Assembly (NCBI RefSeq): GCF_030182585.1
Contig: NZ_JARXOW010000003.1
Span: forward strand, 1 to 64,000
Reading direction: 5' to 3'
Length of the DNA: 64,000 nucleotides
Source of the DNA: Pedobacter faecalis
GTDB taxonomy: Bacteria > Bacteroidota > Bacteroidia > Sphingobacteriales > Sphingobacteriaceae
Under the pieces are notes generated by a model that searched no databases, was not told the origin of the DNA, and saw only the letters and a list, made by a program, of their open reading frames with translations. A program made the position numbers and the translations under genes. Of this stretch, positions 8,477 through 18,120 are shown piece after piece. Position 1 is the stretch's first letter. Each line of letters starts with the position of its first letter.

Positions 8477-9799
8477 CTAGATTACTTTAGTCTTCCCTGG
8501 CGTAGGTATCGGGTAAAAGCCTTGTGCATCCGGCAGGATTTTGGGATTTGCGTCCCAGGCTAGCTTATCAGGAAATAAGCTGTTCTCGGCCTGCAGGGCA
8601 GTATCCCACTTAATAATCTCGCCAGAATAGGTCGCATACCTTCCGATGATGGAGGAGAACGTACTTTTTGCGGTGCGTTCTGCGTCGGTAAATTTAAACT
8701 CACCTTTAGCTATGGCCTCAAATAATTCGTCGTGTTCGGTCTGATATGGGTTTTTATTGCCTTTCACATCGTGGTTATACAACTGCTTGCCGGCATAGTC
8801 TGATATAATGCCCTGGTTGCCCGCAGATAGGTACACCTTACCCTTGGTTCCTTGAAACGACTCATCGACACGGTTGGAAATACCTTCAAAGTGCCTGCAC
8901 TGGCTATGGATTATCGTTCCGTCAGCGTAGGTCAGCTCGATAGAATGATTGTCATAGATCTCGCCGTATTCCTTCCCGGTGCGCCATGCCCTGCTGCCAG
9001 TACCTTGAACGGATACTGGATAGGCATTCTTAACCCAGTTGGCGATATCAATATTGTGTACATGCTGCTCTACGATATGGTCGCCACACAGCCAGTTGAA
9101 ATAATACCAGTTTCTCATCTGATATTCCATCTCGGTCTGACCTGCCTGCCGAGGTTTTACCCATACACCACCACTGTTCCAGTATACCTGTCCGCCAGTG
9201 ATGTCGCCAATTGCACCATCTTCGAGGCGCTTAATGGTCTCGCGATAATTGGTCTGATATCTCCGTTGCAGGCCAGTAACCACATTTAATTTCTTTTGCT
9301 TAGCAAGTTCAGCCGCAGCAAGCACCCTGCGGATACCTGGCGCATCAACCGCCACGGGCTTTTCCATGAACACATGTTTCCCTTGCTTTACGGCTTCTTC
9401 GAAATGCATTGGTCGGAAGCCCGGAGGTGTAGTTAAAAGCACAACATCTGCCAATGCGATGGCTTTCTTATAGCCATCAAAGCCTATAAATCTGCGTTCT
9501 TTTGGTACACTGATTTTATCCTTGAAGCGGTCGGCCAATGTACTATAACTCTTCTCGAGCCTGTCCTCGAACGCGTCGGCCATGGCGACAAGTTTTATAT
9601 TATACTTTGTGCTCAGGGCTTGAAATGCGGCTCCTGTGCCTCTGTCGCCGCAGCCTATAAGCGCAATTTTAATGGTATCATCTACCGAGGAATGCCCAGG
9701 TGCAGCAAATGCAGCACCATTCAACATCATTCCACCGGCGAATAAGGCTGACGCTCTTAAAAAGTCGCGCCGCCCGTTCTGTGGTTCGTTTTTGTTCAT
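8477..9799 (-). CDS. Tat-exported Gfo/Idh/MocA family oxidoreductase
   Basis: This 440-residue protein starts with a Tat signal (GRRDFLRASALFAGG). The NAD(P)-binding Rossmann domain follows with IALIGCGDRG, and the family EKP motif is in HVFMEKPVAV. The C-terminal substrate domain contains HNIDIANW. Related exported oxidoreductases in Bacteroidota and Planctomycetota act on sugars or glycosides; the substrate cannot be read from sequence. It lies between the FGE-like and ApbE genes with gaps of 32 and 6 bp. Confidence 0.88.
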   Translation of the reverse strand: MNKNEPQNGRRDFLRASALFAGGMMLNGAAFAAPGHSSVDDTIKIALIGCGDRGTGAAFQALSTKYNIKLVAMADAFEDRLEKSYSTLADRFKDKISVPKERRFIGFDGYKKAIALADVVLLTTPPGFRPMHFEEAVKQGKHVFMEKPVAVDAPGIRRVLAAAELAKQKKLNVVTGLQRRYQTNYRETIKRLEDGAIGDITGGQVYWNSGGVWVKPRQAGQTEMEYQMRNWYYFNWLCGDHIVEQHVHNIDIANWVKNAYPVSVQGTGSRAWRTGKEYGEIYDNHSIELTYADGTIIHSQCRHFEGISNRVDESFQGTKGKVYLSAGNQGIISDYAGKQLYNHDVKGNKNPYQTEHDELFEAIAKGEFKFTDAERTAKSTFSSIIGRYATYSGEIIKWDTALQAENSLFPDKLAWDANPKILPDAQGFYPIPTPGKTKVI

Positions 9800-9831
9800 T
9801 TTATTCAGGTTATATAAAGGTTTCAGGTATT

Positions 9832-10788
9832 CTAGTAATCGGAGATCGGCGCCTTGTTATAGTAGGCTTCAATCTCTTCTTTGGAAGGTGGTACCGCCGG
9901 ACGCACCAGCCGGATGCCTACAAAAGGTGCTTCAGGGAACCACCAGTTGCTCTTTGGTATTTGCGGATCCAGTTGCTTCCAGGAAGGGTCCGATGCCATT
10001 CTTGCGGCCGATCGAAGCATAGAGGCTTCATCACTATAGGATCCGCCCCTTACCGCATGCGGATATAACTTCTCGGGAATGGCAACAGGGTTTTCTACCT
10101 GCTTCTGTGTGTAAAAATCTGGCAGGTACTGATCGTAGGTCCATTCTGCTACATTACCATATACGTCGTACAAACCCCAGGGATTCGGCTTTTTCTGACC
10201 AACAGGATGTGTTTTATTGTCACTGTTGCCCTTATACCATGCGTATTGATCGAGTGAAGCTGCATCGCTTCCAAAGAAGTATTCCGTAGATGCCCCAGCC
10301 CTACTGGCATATTCCCATTCCGCCTCCGTTGGCAGCCGATAGAAAACACCCGTTCTGGCATACAACCATTTGCAATACTGAATGGCATTATAATGTGTCA
10401 TGGCCAGTGCCGGCTGACCAGCCTTACCCATTCCGAAAGTCATATCAAGATAGGGTTTAGTAGGCCGGGTTACGGCATCCACGTTCGCCGGAACAGGCGA
10501 GGTGCTGTGTGTCTTTTCGTAGTCTTTGTACAGAAAGGGTTCATAAATATCCCAGGTTACCTCATGGGTACCAATCCAAAAAGGCGATAGTTTGACCTTG
10601 TGAACCGGCGCTTCGTCAGCGTTACCGCTCTTGCTGCCCATCATAAACTCCCCGCCCGGAATTCCAGCCATGGTAAATGAGAGCTTCGTACCTGAAATTT
10701 CCTGAGTATAATCTTTTGGTTTCTGCTGAGCGTAACCCGATACACAGTTTGCAACAAGTATGGCGACGCTCAAGATTTTCTTTCGCAT
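9832..10788 (-). CDS. SUMF1/FGE-fold protein without catalytic cysteines
   Basis: This 318-residue exported protein has a signal peptide ending near GYAQ. The fold is that of formylglycine-generating enzyme: GGEFMMGS at the start, YRLPTEAEWEYASRAG, NPWGLYDVYGNVAEW and the C-terminal VGIRLVRP. The usual RGGSW...C...C catalytic segment reads RGGSYSDEASMLRSAAR, so both active-site cysteines are missing. It is therefore unlikely to make formylglycine and may have a binding role, as with gliding or sugar-pathway relatives in this phylum. It begins the minus-strand cluster that ends at 6502. Confidence 0.85.
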   Translation of the reverse strand: MRKKILSVAILVANCVSGYAQQKPKDYTQEISGTKLSFTMAGIPGGEFMMGSKSGNADEAPVHKVKLSPFWIGTHEVTWDIYEPFLYKDYEKTHSTSPVPANVDAVTRPTKPYLDMTFGMGKAGQPALAMTHYNAIQYCKWLYARTGVFYRLPTEAEWEYASRAGASTEYFFGSDAASLDQYAWYKGNSDNKTHPVGQKKPNPWGLYDVYGNVAEWTYDQYLPDFYTQKQVENPVAIPEKLYPHAVRGGSYSDEASMLRSAARMASDPSWKQLDPQIPKSNWWFPEAPFVGIRLVRPAVPPSKEEIEAYYNKAPISDY

Positions 10789-10850
10789 GTATGTTATATA
10801 TAATGACCTAACCTAGTAAACCTTAAAAATAAGGTCAATTATCCGTAAAT

Positions 10851-10888
10851 GCAAAGGCCCCTGTCATTTATTTGACAAGGGCCTTTGC
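10851..10888 (-). terminator. Terminator-like hairpin after clpC
   Basis: GCAAAGGCCC (10851-10860) pairs with GGGCCTTTGC (10879-10888), with an inner TGTCA/TGACA pair extending the stem. It lies just beyond the clpC stop on the minus strand. The U-tract is weak, so termination strength is uncertain. Confidence 0.6.
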
Positions 10889-10906
10889 ATTACAATTATT
10901 GAGAAA

Positions 10907-13447
10907 CTACTCTATGTTTCCTTCTTCTTTCTTGCGCTTTTTTGAAGGTGCCTTATTTTCAATAACGATTTTATCGGCTTCTGCATCATAATTGATCTCC
11001 AGAATATCGCCTTCGTTGATCTCTCCTTTGAGTATCTCTTCTGCAATCGGATCTTCCAGATATTTCTGTATCGCACGCTTAAGCGGTCTGGCTCCGAAGT
11101 TGGCATCAAACCCTTTCTCCGCTATGAATTCCTTAGCGTTGTCAGTCAGCTTGATCTCATAACCCAGATTGTGAACGCGGCCGAACAGTGACTTCAATTC
11201 AATATCAATGATTCGGAAGATATCTGACTTACCTAAAGAATTAAACACAACCACATCATCCACGCGGTTCAAAAACTCAGGAGCAAAAGCACGTTTCAAA
11301 GCGTTCTCTATAACGCCACGTGAGTGCGCATCAACCTGGTTGATCTTGGCCGAGGTTGAAAAGCCTACACCCTGACCGAAATCTTTCAACTGGCGGGCAC
11401 CGATGTTAGAAGTCATAATGATTATGGTATTTCTAAAATCAACCTTACGTCCCAGACTATCGGTCAGCTGCCCTTCATCAAGCACCTGCAACAAAATGTT
11501 AAATACATCAGGGTGTGCTTTCTCGATCTCGTCGAGCAAGATTACGGCATACGGTTTCCTGCGTACTTTCTCAGTAAGCTGTCCGCCTTCTTCGTAGCCA
11601 ACATATCCCGGAGGAGCTCCTACCAGACGAGAAACCGCAAATTTCTCCATGTATTCGCTCATGTCAATCTGAATCAGTGAATCATCGCTGTCAAACATGA
11701 AGCGGGCCAGCTCTTTGGCAAGCTCTGTCTTACCGACACCAGTCGGCCCGAGGAAGATGAACGATCCGATCGGCTTTTTTGGATCCTTAAGCCCTGCCCT
11801 GGTCCGCTGTATCGCACGGGTCAGTTTTTTAATGGCATCGTCCTGACCAATGATCTTCTCGCCAACAGTTTCGTACATATTCAACAACTTCATGCTGTCT
11901 GTTTGTCCGACCCTTTGAAGCGGGATACCGGTCATCATCGAAACCACTTCAGCAACATTATCTTCGCTTACAGTGTAACGTTTCGTTTTTGTCTCGCTTT
12001 CCCATTCCGCCTTCGCGCGATCAAGTTCTTCCAAAAGATTCTTTTCGGTATCCCTTAATTTAGCCGCCTCTTCGTACTTCTGGCTCTTAACGACCTTGTT
12101 CTTTTCGAGCTTTATCTCTTCTATCTTATTCTCTATATCAATGATGTTCTGAGGAACATGGATATTGGTAAGGTGAACTCTTGAACCAGCTTCATCCAGG
12201 GCATCTATAGCCTTATCCGGCAAAAATCTGTCCGTAATATATCTTGAGGTAAGAGCCACACAGGCGTTTATTGCTTCCTCTGTATAGGTAACGCCATGAT
12301 GATCTTCATATTTCTCCTTGATCCGGTTCAGAATCTCGATGGTTTCATCCGGTGTTGCCGGCTCTATCATTACCTTTTGGAAACGGCGGTCTAGCGCCCC
12401 GTCTTTCTCAATATACTGGCGGTATTCATCCAGCGTAGTGGCACCTATACATTGTATTTCACCCCTTGCCAAAGCAGGTTTGAACATGTTTGATGCGTCG
12501 AGGGAACCTGAAGCACCACCGGCACCCACAATGGTGTGGATCTCATCAATAAACAAGATAACGTCGGTAGACTTTTCCAGCTCGTTCATCACAGCTTTCA
12601 TCCTTTCCTCAAACTGGCCGCGGTACTTTGTACCTGCAACCAGAGATGCCAGATCGAGCGTAACCACGCGCTTGTTGAATAAAACGCGGGAAACTTTGCG
12701 CTTTACGATACGCAATGCCAGGCCTTCTGCAATGGCAGACTTACCTACACCGGGTTCGCCAATCAGGATAGGGTTGTTCTTCTTCCGTCTGGACAAAATC
12801 TGGGATACGCGTTCGATTTCTTTTTCACGCCCTACGATAGGATCCAGCCTTCCCTCCTCGGCAGCCTTTGTTAAATCCCGGCCAAAATTATCTAACACCG
12901 GGGTTTTAGATTTTATATCAGACACCTTTTTAGGCGCACTAAAACTGTCTTCCTCCCGGTAGTCGTCATCTCCGCCTGTAGATGCGCTGCTTTGCGGATC
13001 GTCTCTAAAGCCACCCTTGTTCATCTCAACCTCCTGTTTAAATATCTCGTAATTTATACTAAACTGAAGCAGTATCTGAGAGGCAATATTGTCATCGTCC
13101 CTCAGGATTGACAATAACAGATGCTCCGTTCCAATAAGATCACTCTTGAATATCTTAGCTTCCAGATAAGTAATCTTCAAAACTTTTTCTGCTTGTTTGG
13201 TCAGAGGAATATTACCCAGGTTTACTGTCACGCTCGAAGTACCCCTTACAGATTCCTCGATAGATCGCCGCAACTTTAGCGTATCAACGCCCAATGATTT
13301 TAATATCTTAATAGCCATACCATCGCCTTCGCGGATGAGGCCTAGTAAGAGATGCTCCGCACCGATATAATCGTGCCCCAACCGCAGCGCTTCTTCCCTG
13401 CTGAATGAGATAACATCCTTTACTTGTGGTGAAAATTTAGCTTCCAT
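10907..13447 (-). CDS. clpC: ATP-dependent Clp protease ATPase subunit ClpC
   Basis: This 846-residue HSP100 unfoldase feeds substrates to ClpP. Two Clp-N repeats occupy residues 1-145. The first AAA+ module has Walker A GEPGVGKS (about 207), followed by a UVR-type coiled-coil linker (EEIKLEKNKVVKSQKYEEA). The second AAA+ module has GPTGVGKT (about 553), and the C-terminal D2 small domain ends in a lysine-rich tail. Domain order and length are typical of Bacteroidota ClpC. Divergent from ettA, with 187 bp between the two starts. Confidence 0.95.
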   Translation of the reverse strand: MEAKFSPQVKDVISFSREEALRLGHDYIGAEHLLLGLIREGDGMAIKILKSLGVDTLKLRRSIEESVRGTSSVTVNLGNIPLTKQAEKVLKITYLEAKIFKSDLIGTEHLLLSILRDDDNIASQILLQFSINYEIFKQEVEMNKGGFRDDPQSSASTGGDDDYREEDSFSAPKKVSDIKSKTPVLDNFGRDLTKAAEEGRLDPIVGREKEIERVSQILSRRKKNNPILIGEPGVGKSAIAEGLALRIVKRKVSRVLFNKRVVTLDLASLVAGTKYRGQFEERMKAVMNELEKSTDVILFIDEIHTIVGAGGASGSLDASNMFKPALARGEIQCIGATTLDEYRQYIEKDGALDRRFQKVMIEPATPDETIEILNRIKEKYEDHHGVTYTEEAINACVALTSRYITDRFLPDKAIDALDEAGSRVHLTNIHVPQNIIDIENKIEEIKLEKNKVVKSQKYEEAAKLRDTEKNLLEELDRAKAEWESETKTKRYTVSEDNVAEVVSMMTGIPLQRVGQTDSMKLLNMYETVGEKIIGQDDAIKKLTRAIQRTRAGLKDPKKPIGSFIFLGPTGVGKTELAKELARFMFDSDDSLIQIDMSEYMEKFAVSRLVGAPPGYVGYEEGGQLTEKVRRKPYAVILLDEIEKAHPDVFNILLQVLDEGQLTDSLGRKVDFRNTIIIMTSNIGARQLKDFGQGVGFSTSAKINQVDAHSRGVIENALKRAFAPEFLNRVDDVVVFNSLGKSDIFRIIDIELKSLFGRVHNLGYEIKLTDNAKEFIAEKGFDANFGARPLKRAIQKYLEDPIAEEILKGEINEGDILEINYDAEADKIVIENKAPSKKRKKEEGNIE

Positions 13448-13634
13448 ATATACCTTTCTAAAATGCGGAATGCCCTAAACTAAAAAATTTTGATTTATAA
13501 AAGCACCCCTGCTTTTTTTATTTTATCAACAATTACGCCAGTGCCTGTTATATGGATGCCCCGCCTGTCGTTATTTCATAAATGTTACCGACTTTTGACT
13601 AAGTTTCTTCATATTTGCAGGCCAACAAGCAACT

Positions 13635-15314
13635 ATGTCAGACGAAAAAATAATCTTCTCCATGGCAGGGGTAAATAAGATTTACCCTCCCCAGAAACAA
13701 GTTCTGAAGAACATATACCTGTCCTTTTTCTACGGCGCCAAGATAGGCGTGATCGGTCTCAATGGATCAGGAAAATCCTCTCTTTTGAAGATCATTGCAG
13801 GAATTGATAAGTCGTACCAGGGGGAAGTTGTTTTTTCTCCAGGATATAGCGTAGGTTACCTGGCACAGGAGCCCGAACTCGACAATGAAAAGACCGTCCG
13901 CGAAGTAGTTGAGGAAGGCGTTGCCGAAATCACCGCAATCCTAAAGGAATACGAAGAAATCAACGAGCAGTTCGGCCTTCCGGAAATATACGAAGATGCT
14001 GATGCGATGGACAAGCTGATGGTGAGGCAGGGCGAACTCCAGGACAAGATCGATGCTGTAAACGCCTGGGAGCTAGACAACAAACTAGAACGTGCGATGG
14101 ATGCGCTGCGCTGTCCGGACCCCGATACAAAAATAGCGGTACTCTCGGGAGGTGAACGCCGCCGTGTGGCCATGTGCCGTTTGTTACTTCAGGAACCGGA
14201 TGTACTTTTACTTGACGAGCCTACCAACCACCTTGATGCTGAAAGTATCGACTGGCTTGAACAGTTCCTGAAAAATTACAAAGGAACCGTTATTGCCGTA
14301 ACGCACGACAGATATTTCCTTGACAATGTTGCGGGATGGATCCTTGAACTGGATCGCGGAGAAGGTATTCCATGGAAAGGTAACTATTCGTCGTGGCTAG
14401 ACCAAAAAGCTAAGCGTTTGGCCCAGGAGGAAAAGACAGAATCAAAACGTCAGAAAACATTAGAGCGGGAATTGGAATGGGTACGCATGGCGCCGAAAGC
14501 CCGGCATGCGAAATCAAAAGCCAGGCTGTCTAACTATGACAAACTGGCATCAGAAGATTCTAAAGACCGTGAAGAAAAACTGGAATTGTTCATTCCCGCC
14601 GGTCCGCGTCTGGGAAATGTAGTCATTGAAGCAAACGAGGTCACAAAAGCATACGGCGATAAAATACTATTTGAAAACCTGAGCTTCTCGCTTCCGCCTG
14701 CTGGAATCGTTGGTATAATCGGGCCTAACGGCGCCGGAAAGACCACACTTTTCCGCCTGATAACCGGACAGGAGACACCTGATTCGGGAACTTTTAGGGT
14801 GGGCGACACGGTTTCTCTTGGCTATGTGGATCAGATGCACAATGACCTTAACCCGGACAAAACCGTCTACGAAAATATCACCGATGGGCTGGACAACATC
14901 CAACTTGGAAACAAGGCTGTAAACGGCAGGGCCTATGTATCGAAATTTAATTTTAATGGCGGCGACCAGCAGAAAAAAGTCGGCATTCTATCCGGTGGCG
15001 AACGTAACCGCGTTCACCTGGCAATTACCTTAAAGAAAGGCGCCAATGTGTTGCTGCTTGACGAACCAACCAACGATATTGATGTGAATACATTAAGAGC
15101 ATTGGAGGAGGCGCTGGAGAATTTCGGAGGCTGCGCTGTAGTCATCAGTCACGACCGCTGGTTCCTTGATCGTATCTGTACGCATATTCTGGCCTTTGAA
15201 GGCAATTCACAGGTTTACTTTTTTGAGGGCAACTACTCAGACTACGAGGAGAACAGGAAGAAGAGACTGGGTGATGCCACACCGCACCGTATTAAATACA
15301 AAAAGCTGGGTTAA
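13635..15314 (+). CDS. ettA: Energy-dependent translational throttle protein EttA
   Basis: This 559-residue ABC-F ATPase has two nucleotide-binding domains. The first has GLNGSGKSSLLK and LSGGERRRVAMC with LLLDEPTNHLDAES. The second has GPNGAGKTTLFR, LSGGERNRVHLA and LLLDEPTNDIDVNT. There are no membrane segments. EttA binds the ribosomal E site and adjusts early elongation to the ATP/ADP state. Length and the arm and linker regions fit EttA better than Uup. Its stop codon sits inside a terminator hairpin. Confidence 0.93.
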   Translation: MSDEKIIFSMAGVNKIYPPQKQVLKNIYLSFFYGAKIGVIGLNGSGKSSLLKIIAGIDKSYQGEVVFSPGYSVGYLAQEPELDNEKTVREVVEEGVAEITAILKEYEEINEQFGLPEIYEDADAMDKLMVRQGELQDKIDAVNAWELDNKLERAMDALRCPDPDTKIAVLSGGERRRVAMCRLLLQEPDVLLLDEPTNHLDAESIDWLEQFLKNYKGTVIAVTHDRYFLDNVAGWILELDRGEGIPWKGNYSSWLDQKAKRLAQEEKTESKRQKTLERELEWVRMAPKARHAKSKARLSNYDKLASEDSKDREEKLELFIPAGPRLGNVVIEANEVTKAYGDKILFENLSFSLPPAGIVGIIGPNGAGKTTLFRLITGQETPDSGTFRVGDTVSLGYVDQMHNDLNPDKTVYENITDGLDNIQLGNKAVNGRAYVSKFNFNGGDQQKKVGILSGGERNRVHLAITLKKGANVLLLDEPTNDIDVNTLRALEEALENFGGCAVVISHDRWFLDRICTHILAFEGNSQVYFFEGNYSDYEENRKKRLGDATPHRIKYKKLG

Positions 15315-15325
15315 CCCAGCTTTTT
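15300..15325. terminator. Bidirectional terminator between ettA and a convergent gene
   Basis: AAAAAGCTGGG, loop TTAA, then CCCAGCTTTTT form a near-perfect hairpin with A-run and T-run on the two sides. It can end ettA from the left and the minus-strand gene at 15343 from the right. The ettA stop (15312-15314) is in the loop region. Confidence 0.85.
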
Positions 15326-15342
15326 GTATTTAATACCAATTG

Positions 15343-16263
15343 CTATTTATACTTCTCCTGCATCCGTACCAACAGGTCTTTGGTCTTTTGTATGCCTTCA
15401 GCTTCTGAATATTTAGAGCCCTCATATTCAATGCCGATAATACCGGACCACTTAGCCTCCCGGATGATCTTGAACATCCTGTCGTAGTCGATATTTGCTT
15501 CATTACCTGCTTCGTCAAAATCGTAGGTTTTAGCGCTTAGGCCTTTAGCATAGGGCAAAAGTTCTTTCACACCCTGATACTTATCATAGGTCTTTTCTGC
15601 ACTGATCCGAAAGTTACCAAAATCAGGAAGAGTTCCGCAATAGGTATTATTTACCTGCTTCATTACATCCGCCAGCCATTGCCCGTCAGACGAATATCCT
15701 CCATGATTCTCAACGATGATGTTGATCTTACTCTTTTTGCCATATTCGGAGAGCCTTCCCAGACCGTCGACCGCCGCTTTCTTCACATCTTCGGCACTGC
15801 CCCTTCCGGCCGCATTTACGCGGATGGTTTTACATCCCAATACTTTCGCTGCGTCGACCCACTTATAGTGATTCTCCACCGCCTTAATCCGGGCCTCCTG
15901 GTTTAGGTCGCCAAGATCTCCCTCGCCGTCTACCATAATCAAATGGTTTTTTACACCCTCGCCTTTGGTAATGCTGAGCAATTCCTTAAGATATGCAGAA
16001 TCTCTTTCCTTTTTGTTGAAAAAAGGGCTCACATACTCCACGATGTCGATACCAAAATCCTTTTTAGCTCTTACCGGAAATTCGAGATTTGTCATTTTAC
16101 CGCCGAACAATGCATTATGAAACGACCACTCTGCAAGGGATATCTGAAAAAAAGGTGCTTTAACAGAAGCAAAGAGGTCGACCGGCAGCATGGTAGATAA
16201 ACCGGTGGCCGCGGCAAACAAGCCGGCACTTTTAATGAATGACCTTCTATCTGTTGATTTCAT
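15343..16263 (-). CDS. Tat-exported sugar phosphate isomerase/epimerase-like protein
   Basis: This 306-residue protein has a clear Tat leader (TDRRSFIKSAGLFAAATG). The mature domain is a xylose-isomerase-like TIM barrel, with metal-ligand-like segments NIIVENHGGYSSDG, TLPDFGNF and IIGIEYEGS. It is related to the TIM-barrel protein at 6502 but is clearly a different gene. The substrate is unknown. It is convergent with ettA and is followed upstream by a small unknown gene on the same strand. Confidence 0.82.
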   Translation of the reverse strand: MKSTDRRSFIKSAGLFAAATGLSTMLPVDLFASVKAPFFQISLAEWSFHNALFGGKMTNLEFPVRAKKDFGIDIVEYVSPFFNKKERDSAYLKELLSITKGEGVKNHLIMVDGEGDLGDLNQEARIKAVENHYKWVDAAKVLGCKTIRVNAAGRGSAEDVKKAAVDGLGRLSEYGKKSKINIIVENHGGYSSDGQWLADVMKQVNNTYCGTLPDFGNFRISAEKTYDKYQGVKELLPYAKGLSAKTYDFDEAGNEANIDYDRMFKIIREAKWSGIIGIEYEGSKYSEAEGIQKTKDLLVRMQEKYK

Positions 16264-16291
16264 AATATTTAATAATTAGGTTACTAGTTCG

Positions 16292-16780
16292 TTATAGAGA
16301 ATGCGCTTCAAAGCTTCCTTCCAGCTCGGCCTGGTAGTTCAGCAAATCACGTTTTCGTTCCTCGCATAATACCTCATCCGGTTCTGTGGCTTCGGCAGCA
16401 CATTTATACGCCCGGTATTTTTCCTTCAACGTGTCAAGCTCAAACCGCCGGGCAGCAATAAAATGGAAGTAACGAAAGGCATCCAGATCCAGCTGAACCA
16501 ACTTTCCTTCCAGTATCTTCAAACTTTTTTCAGCGCAACGCAGTGTATCCCCCGCTTCTGTACCCGACTCAGCTTCATTCCGCATACACAAAACTTGCTG
16601 TCCCAAAACCCGGGCCTCAGCTATCAAGTTTATCGCCTCATCCGTAAAAATCTCTTCCGGTCCGCAAGCCGGAATCTGTATTGGCTTGCTGTAGACATCC
16701 TCCAGATCTTTAATAAACGGCTCTCTCAAATCGAAATAACCATTATAAAGTGCAGGGTATTCACTATTTACTTTGTTCAT
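16292..16780 (-). CDS. Hypothetical helical protein
   Basis: I do not recognise this 162-residue protein. It has no signal peptide or membrane segment and is rich in charged helical sequence with five cysteines. It precedes the exported isomerase gene by 28 bp on the same strand and may share its transcript. Codon use looks chromosomal, so it is likely a real gene. Confidence 0.6.
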   Translation of the reverse strand: MNKVNSEYPALYNGYFDLREPFIKDLEDVYSKPIQIPACGPEEIFTDEAINLIAEARVLGQQVLCMRNEAESGTEAGDTLRCAEKSLKILEGKLVQLDLDAFRYFHFIAARRFELDTLKEKYRAYKCAAEATEPDEVLCEERKRDLLNYQAELEGSFEAHSL

Positions 16781-16890
16781 TTGGTCGGCGGCTAGTATAC
16801 AAATAAACGCATTTCTGTTTGATTCCTAAAACTATATAATTAAGAATTTTGTTGTTCAGACATATATAAACACTATCAAAAGCAATCAGT

Positions 16891-17583
16891 ATGAAAGCAC
16901 ACGAGAACCGTTTTAAACTACTGGCCGGCAACTTTTCCATAGAAAAACAGCATTATGCAAATATCGGTTTAGACGAAAGGCTTTTGTCTATGTTCCTTGG
17001 AGGCGTGCTCATGGGACGTGGGTTGAAAAAGCCACATAAGCTACCGTTTCTGGCAGGCATCTACCTGGCCTATCGTGGTTCTACCGGAAAATGCGCTATC
17101 TATGAAAAGCTTGGCATTGATAGCAGACACCCAAAAGCTATTAATATAAGGGGAGAATTTGACATAGATAAACCCGCAGCAGAAGTATACGCTTACTGGC
17201 GTAACCTCGAGAATCTGCCAGGAAGCCTGAAACACCTCCTGGACGTAAAGGTGATCGACAACAAACTTTCTCACTGGAAGTCTAATATATTAGGAAACAT
17301 GTTCCCGATTGATTGGAATGCGCAGATCGTAAAAGATGAGCCAGGGCGACTGATTGGCTGGCGATCCCTCCCTGGTTCATCTATACATCATGTAGGCCGG
17401 GTGACTTTTACCGAAACCGCAGATGGTCTGGGCACAAAGCTCCATATCATCCTTTCCTACCATCCGCCGATTGGCGGCATTGGTGCAGGCATCGCAAAAC
17501 TGTTAAATCCAGTTTTTGAGAACCTCCTGGTTAAGGAAATAAAAAGCTTTAAGCACAATATTGAGGAAGCCGTGCCCTTTTAA
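16891..17583 (+). CDS. SRPBCC/polyketide-cyclase-like protein with short membrane N-domain
   Basis: This 230-residue protein has an N-terminal segment (about 20-75) resembling DUF2892-type small hydrophobic domains (LLSMFLGGVLMGRGL and FLAGIYLAYRGSTGKC). Residues 85-230 form a START/SRPBCC lipid-binding-like domain (INIRGEFDIDKPAAEVYAYW, HVGRVTFTETADG). Such proteins bind hydrophobic ligands; the ligand is unknown. It overlaps the convergent DUF5362-type gene by 4 bp at its end. Confidence 0.75.
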   Translation: MKAHENRFKLLAGNFSIEKQHYANIGLDERLLSMFLGGVLMGRGLKKPHKLPFLAGIYLAYRGSTGKCAIYEKLGIDSRHPKAINIRGEFDIDKPAAEVYAYWRNLENLPGSLKHLLDVKVIDNKLSHWKSNILGNMFPIDWNAQIVKDEPGRLIGWRSLPGSSIHHVGRVTFTETADGLGTKLHIILSYHPPIGGIGAGIAKLLNPVFENLLVKEIKSFKHNIEEAVPF

Positions 17584-18026
17584 GCTGCGCTCATAAAAGC
17601 CAGGGCTGAAATAAAGGCGATGAGATAAAAGGCCAGTACAACGATGGTGAGTATTCCCCAGAATTTAAAAAAGCTCTTCATCGTAGCCATCGCGACCTCC
17701 AGTTTTGGCTGATCACCAAACAGCACCGCCTGCTTCGCCGCATTAGCATACTTAAAAAGCATGAAACTCGGATAGAAATAGATCAGCGCAATGATCATGA
17801 ACATCACCGTTAGCCCAGAAGCACCCATAGCTGCATATGGGTTACTTTCTCCTGCCACACTATTCATGCTTGCCAGAAATGCGCCCGGACTAAAGGCCAG
17901 CAACACAATAAATACAGTGATCACGAACCCGATTATCGATAAAAATTTCGCCCATTTTGCAGTCTCATACAGATAGCTCCGAATATCCTCTGATATCATT
18001 AAAGGCTGCTCTTCCAGATTTTCCAT
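17580..18026 (-). CDS. DUF5362-like membrane protein
   Basis: This 148-residue protein has a soluble start followed by three predicted membrane segments (about 27-52, 70-92 and 120-146). The charged loop KYANAAKQAVLFGDQPKLE fits the DUF5362 family of Bacteroidota. Function is unknown. It reads away from ychF, so both may be controlled from the 94-bp space between them. Confidence 0.7.
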   Translation of the reverse strand: MENLEEQPLMISEDIRSYLYETAKWAKFLSIIGFVITVFIVLLAFSPGAFLASMNSVAGESNPYAAMGASGLTVMFMIIALIYFYPSFMLFKYANAAKQAVLFGDQPKLEVAMATMKSFFKFWGILTIVVLAFYLIAFISALAFMSAA

Positions 18027-18084
18027 AGTTATTACTCGTCTCTTTTAGGTTGCCTAAACTTAAAGATTATTTTTAAAAAAATGA

Positions 18085-18092
18085 TACCTTTG
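18085..18092 (+). promoter_or_regulatory. -7 box of ychF
   Basis: TACCTTTG matches TAnnTTTG and lies 28 bp before the ychF ATG. I see no clear TTTG at the usual upstream spacing. Confidence 0.5.
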
Positions 18093-18120
18093 CCGCTCAA
18101 ATCAAAGAATAAAACACTCG

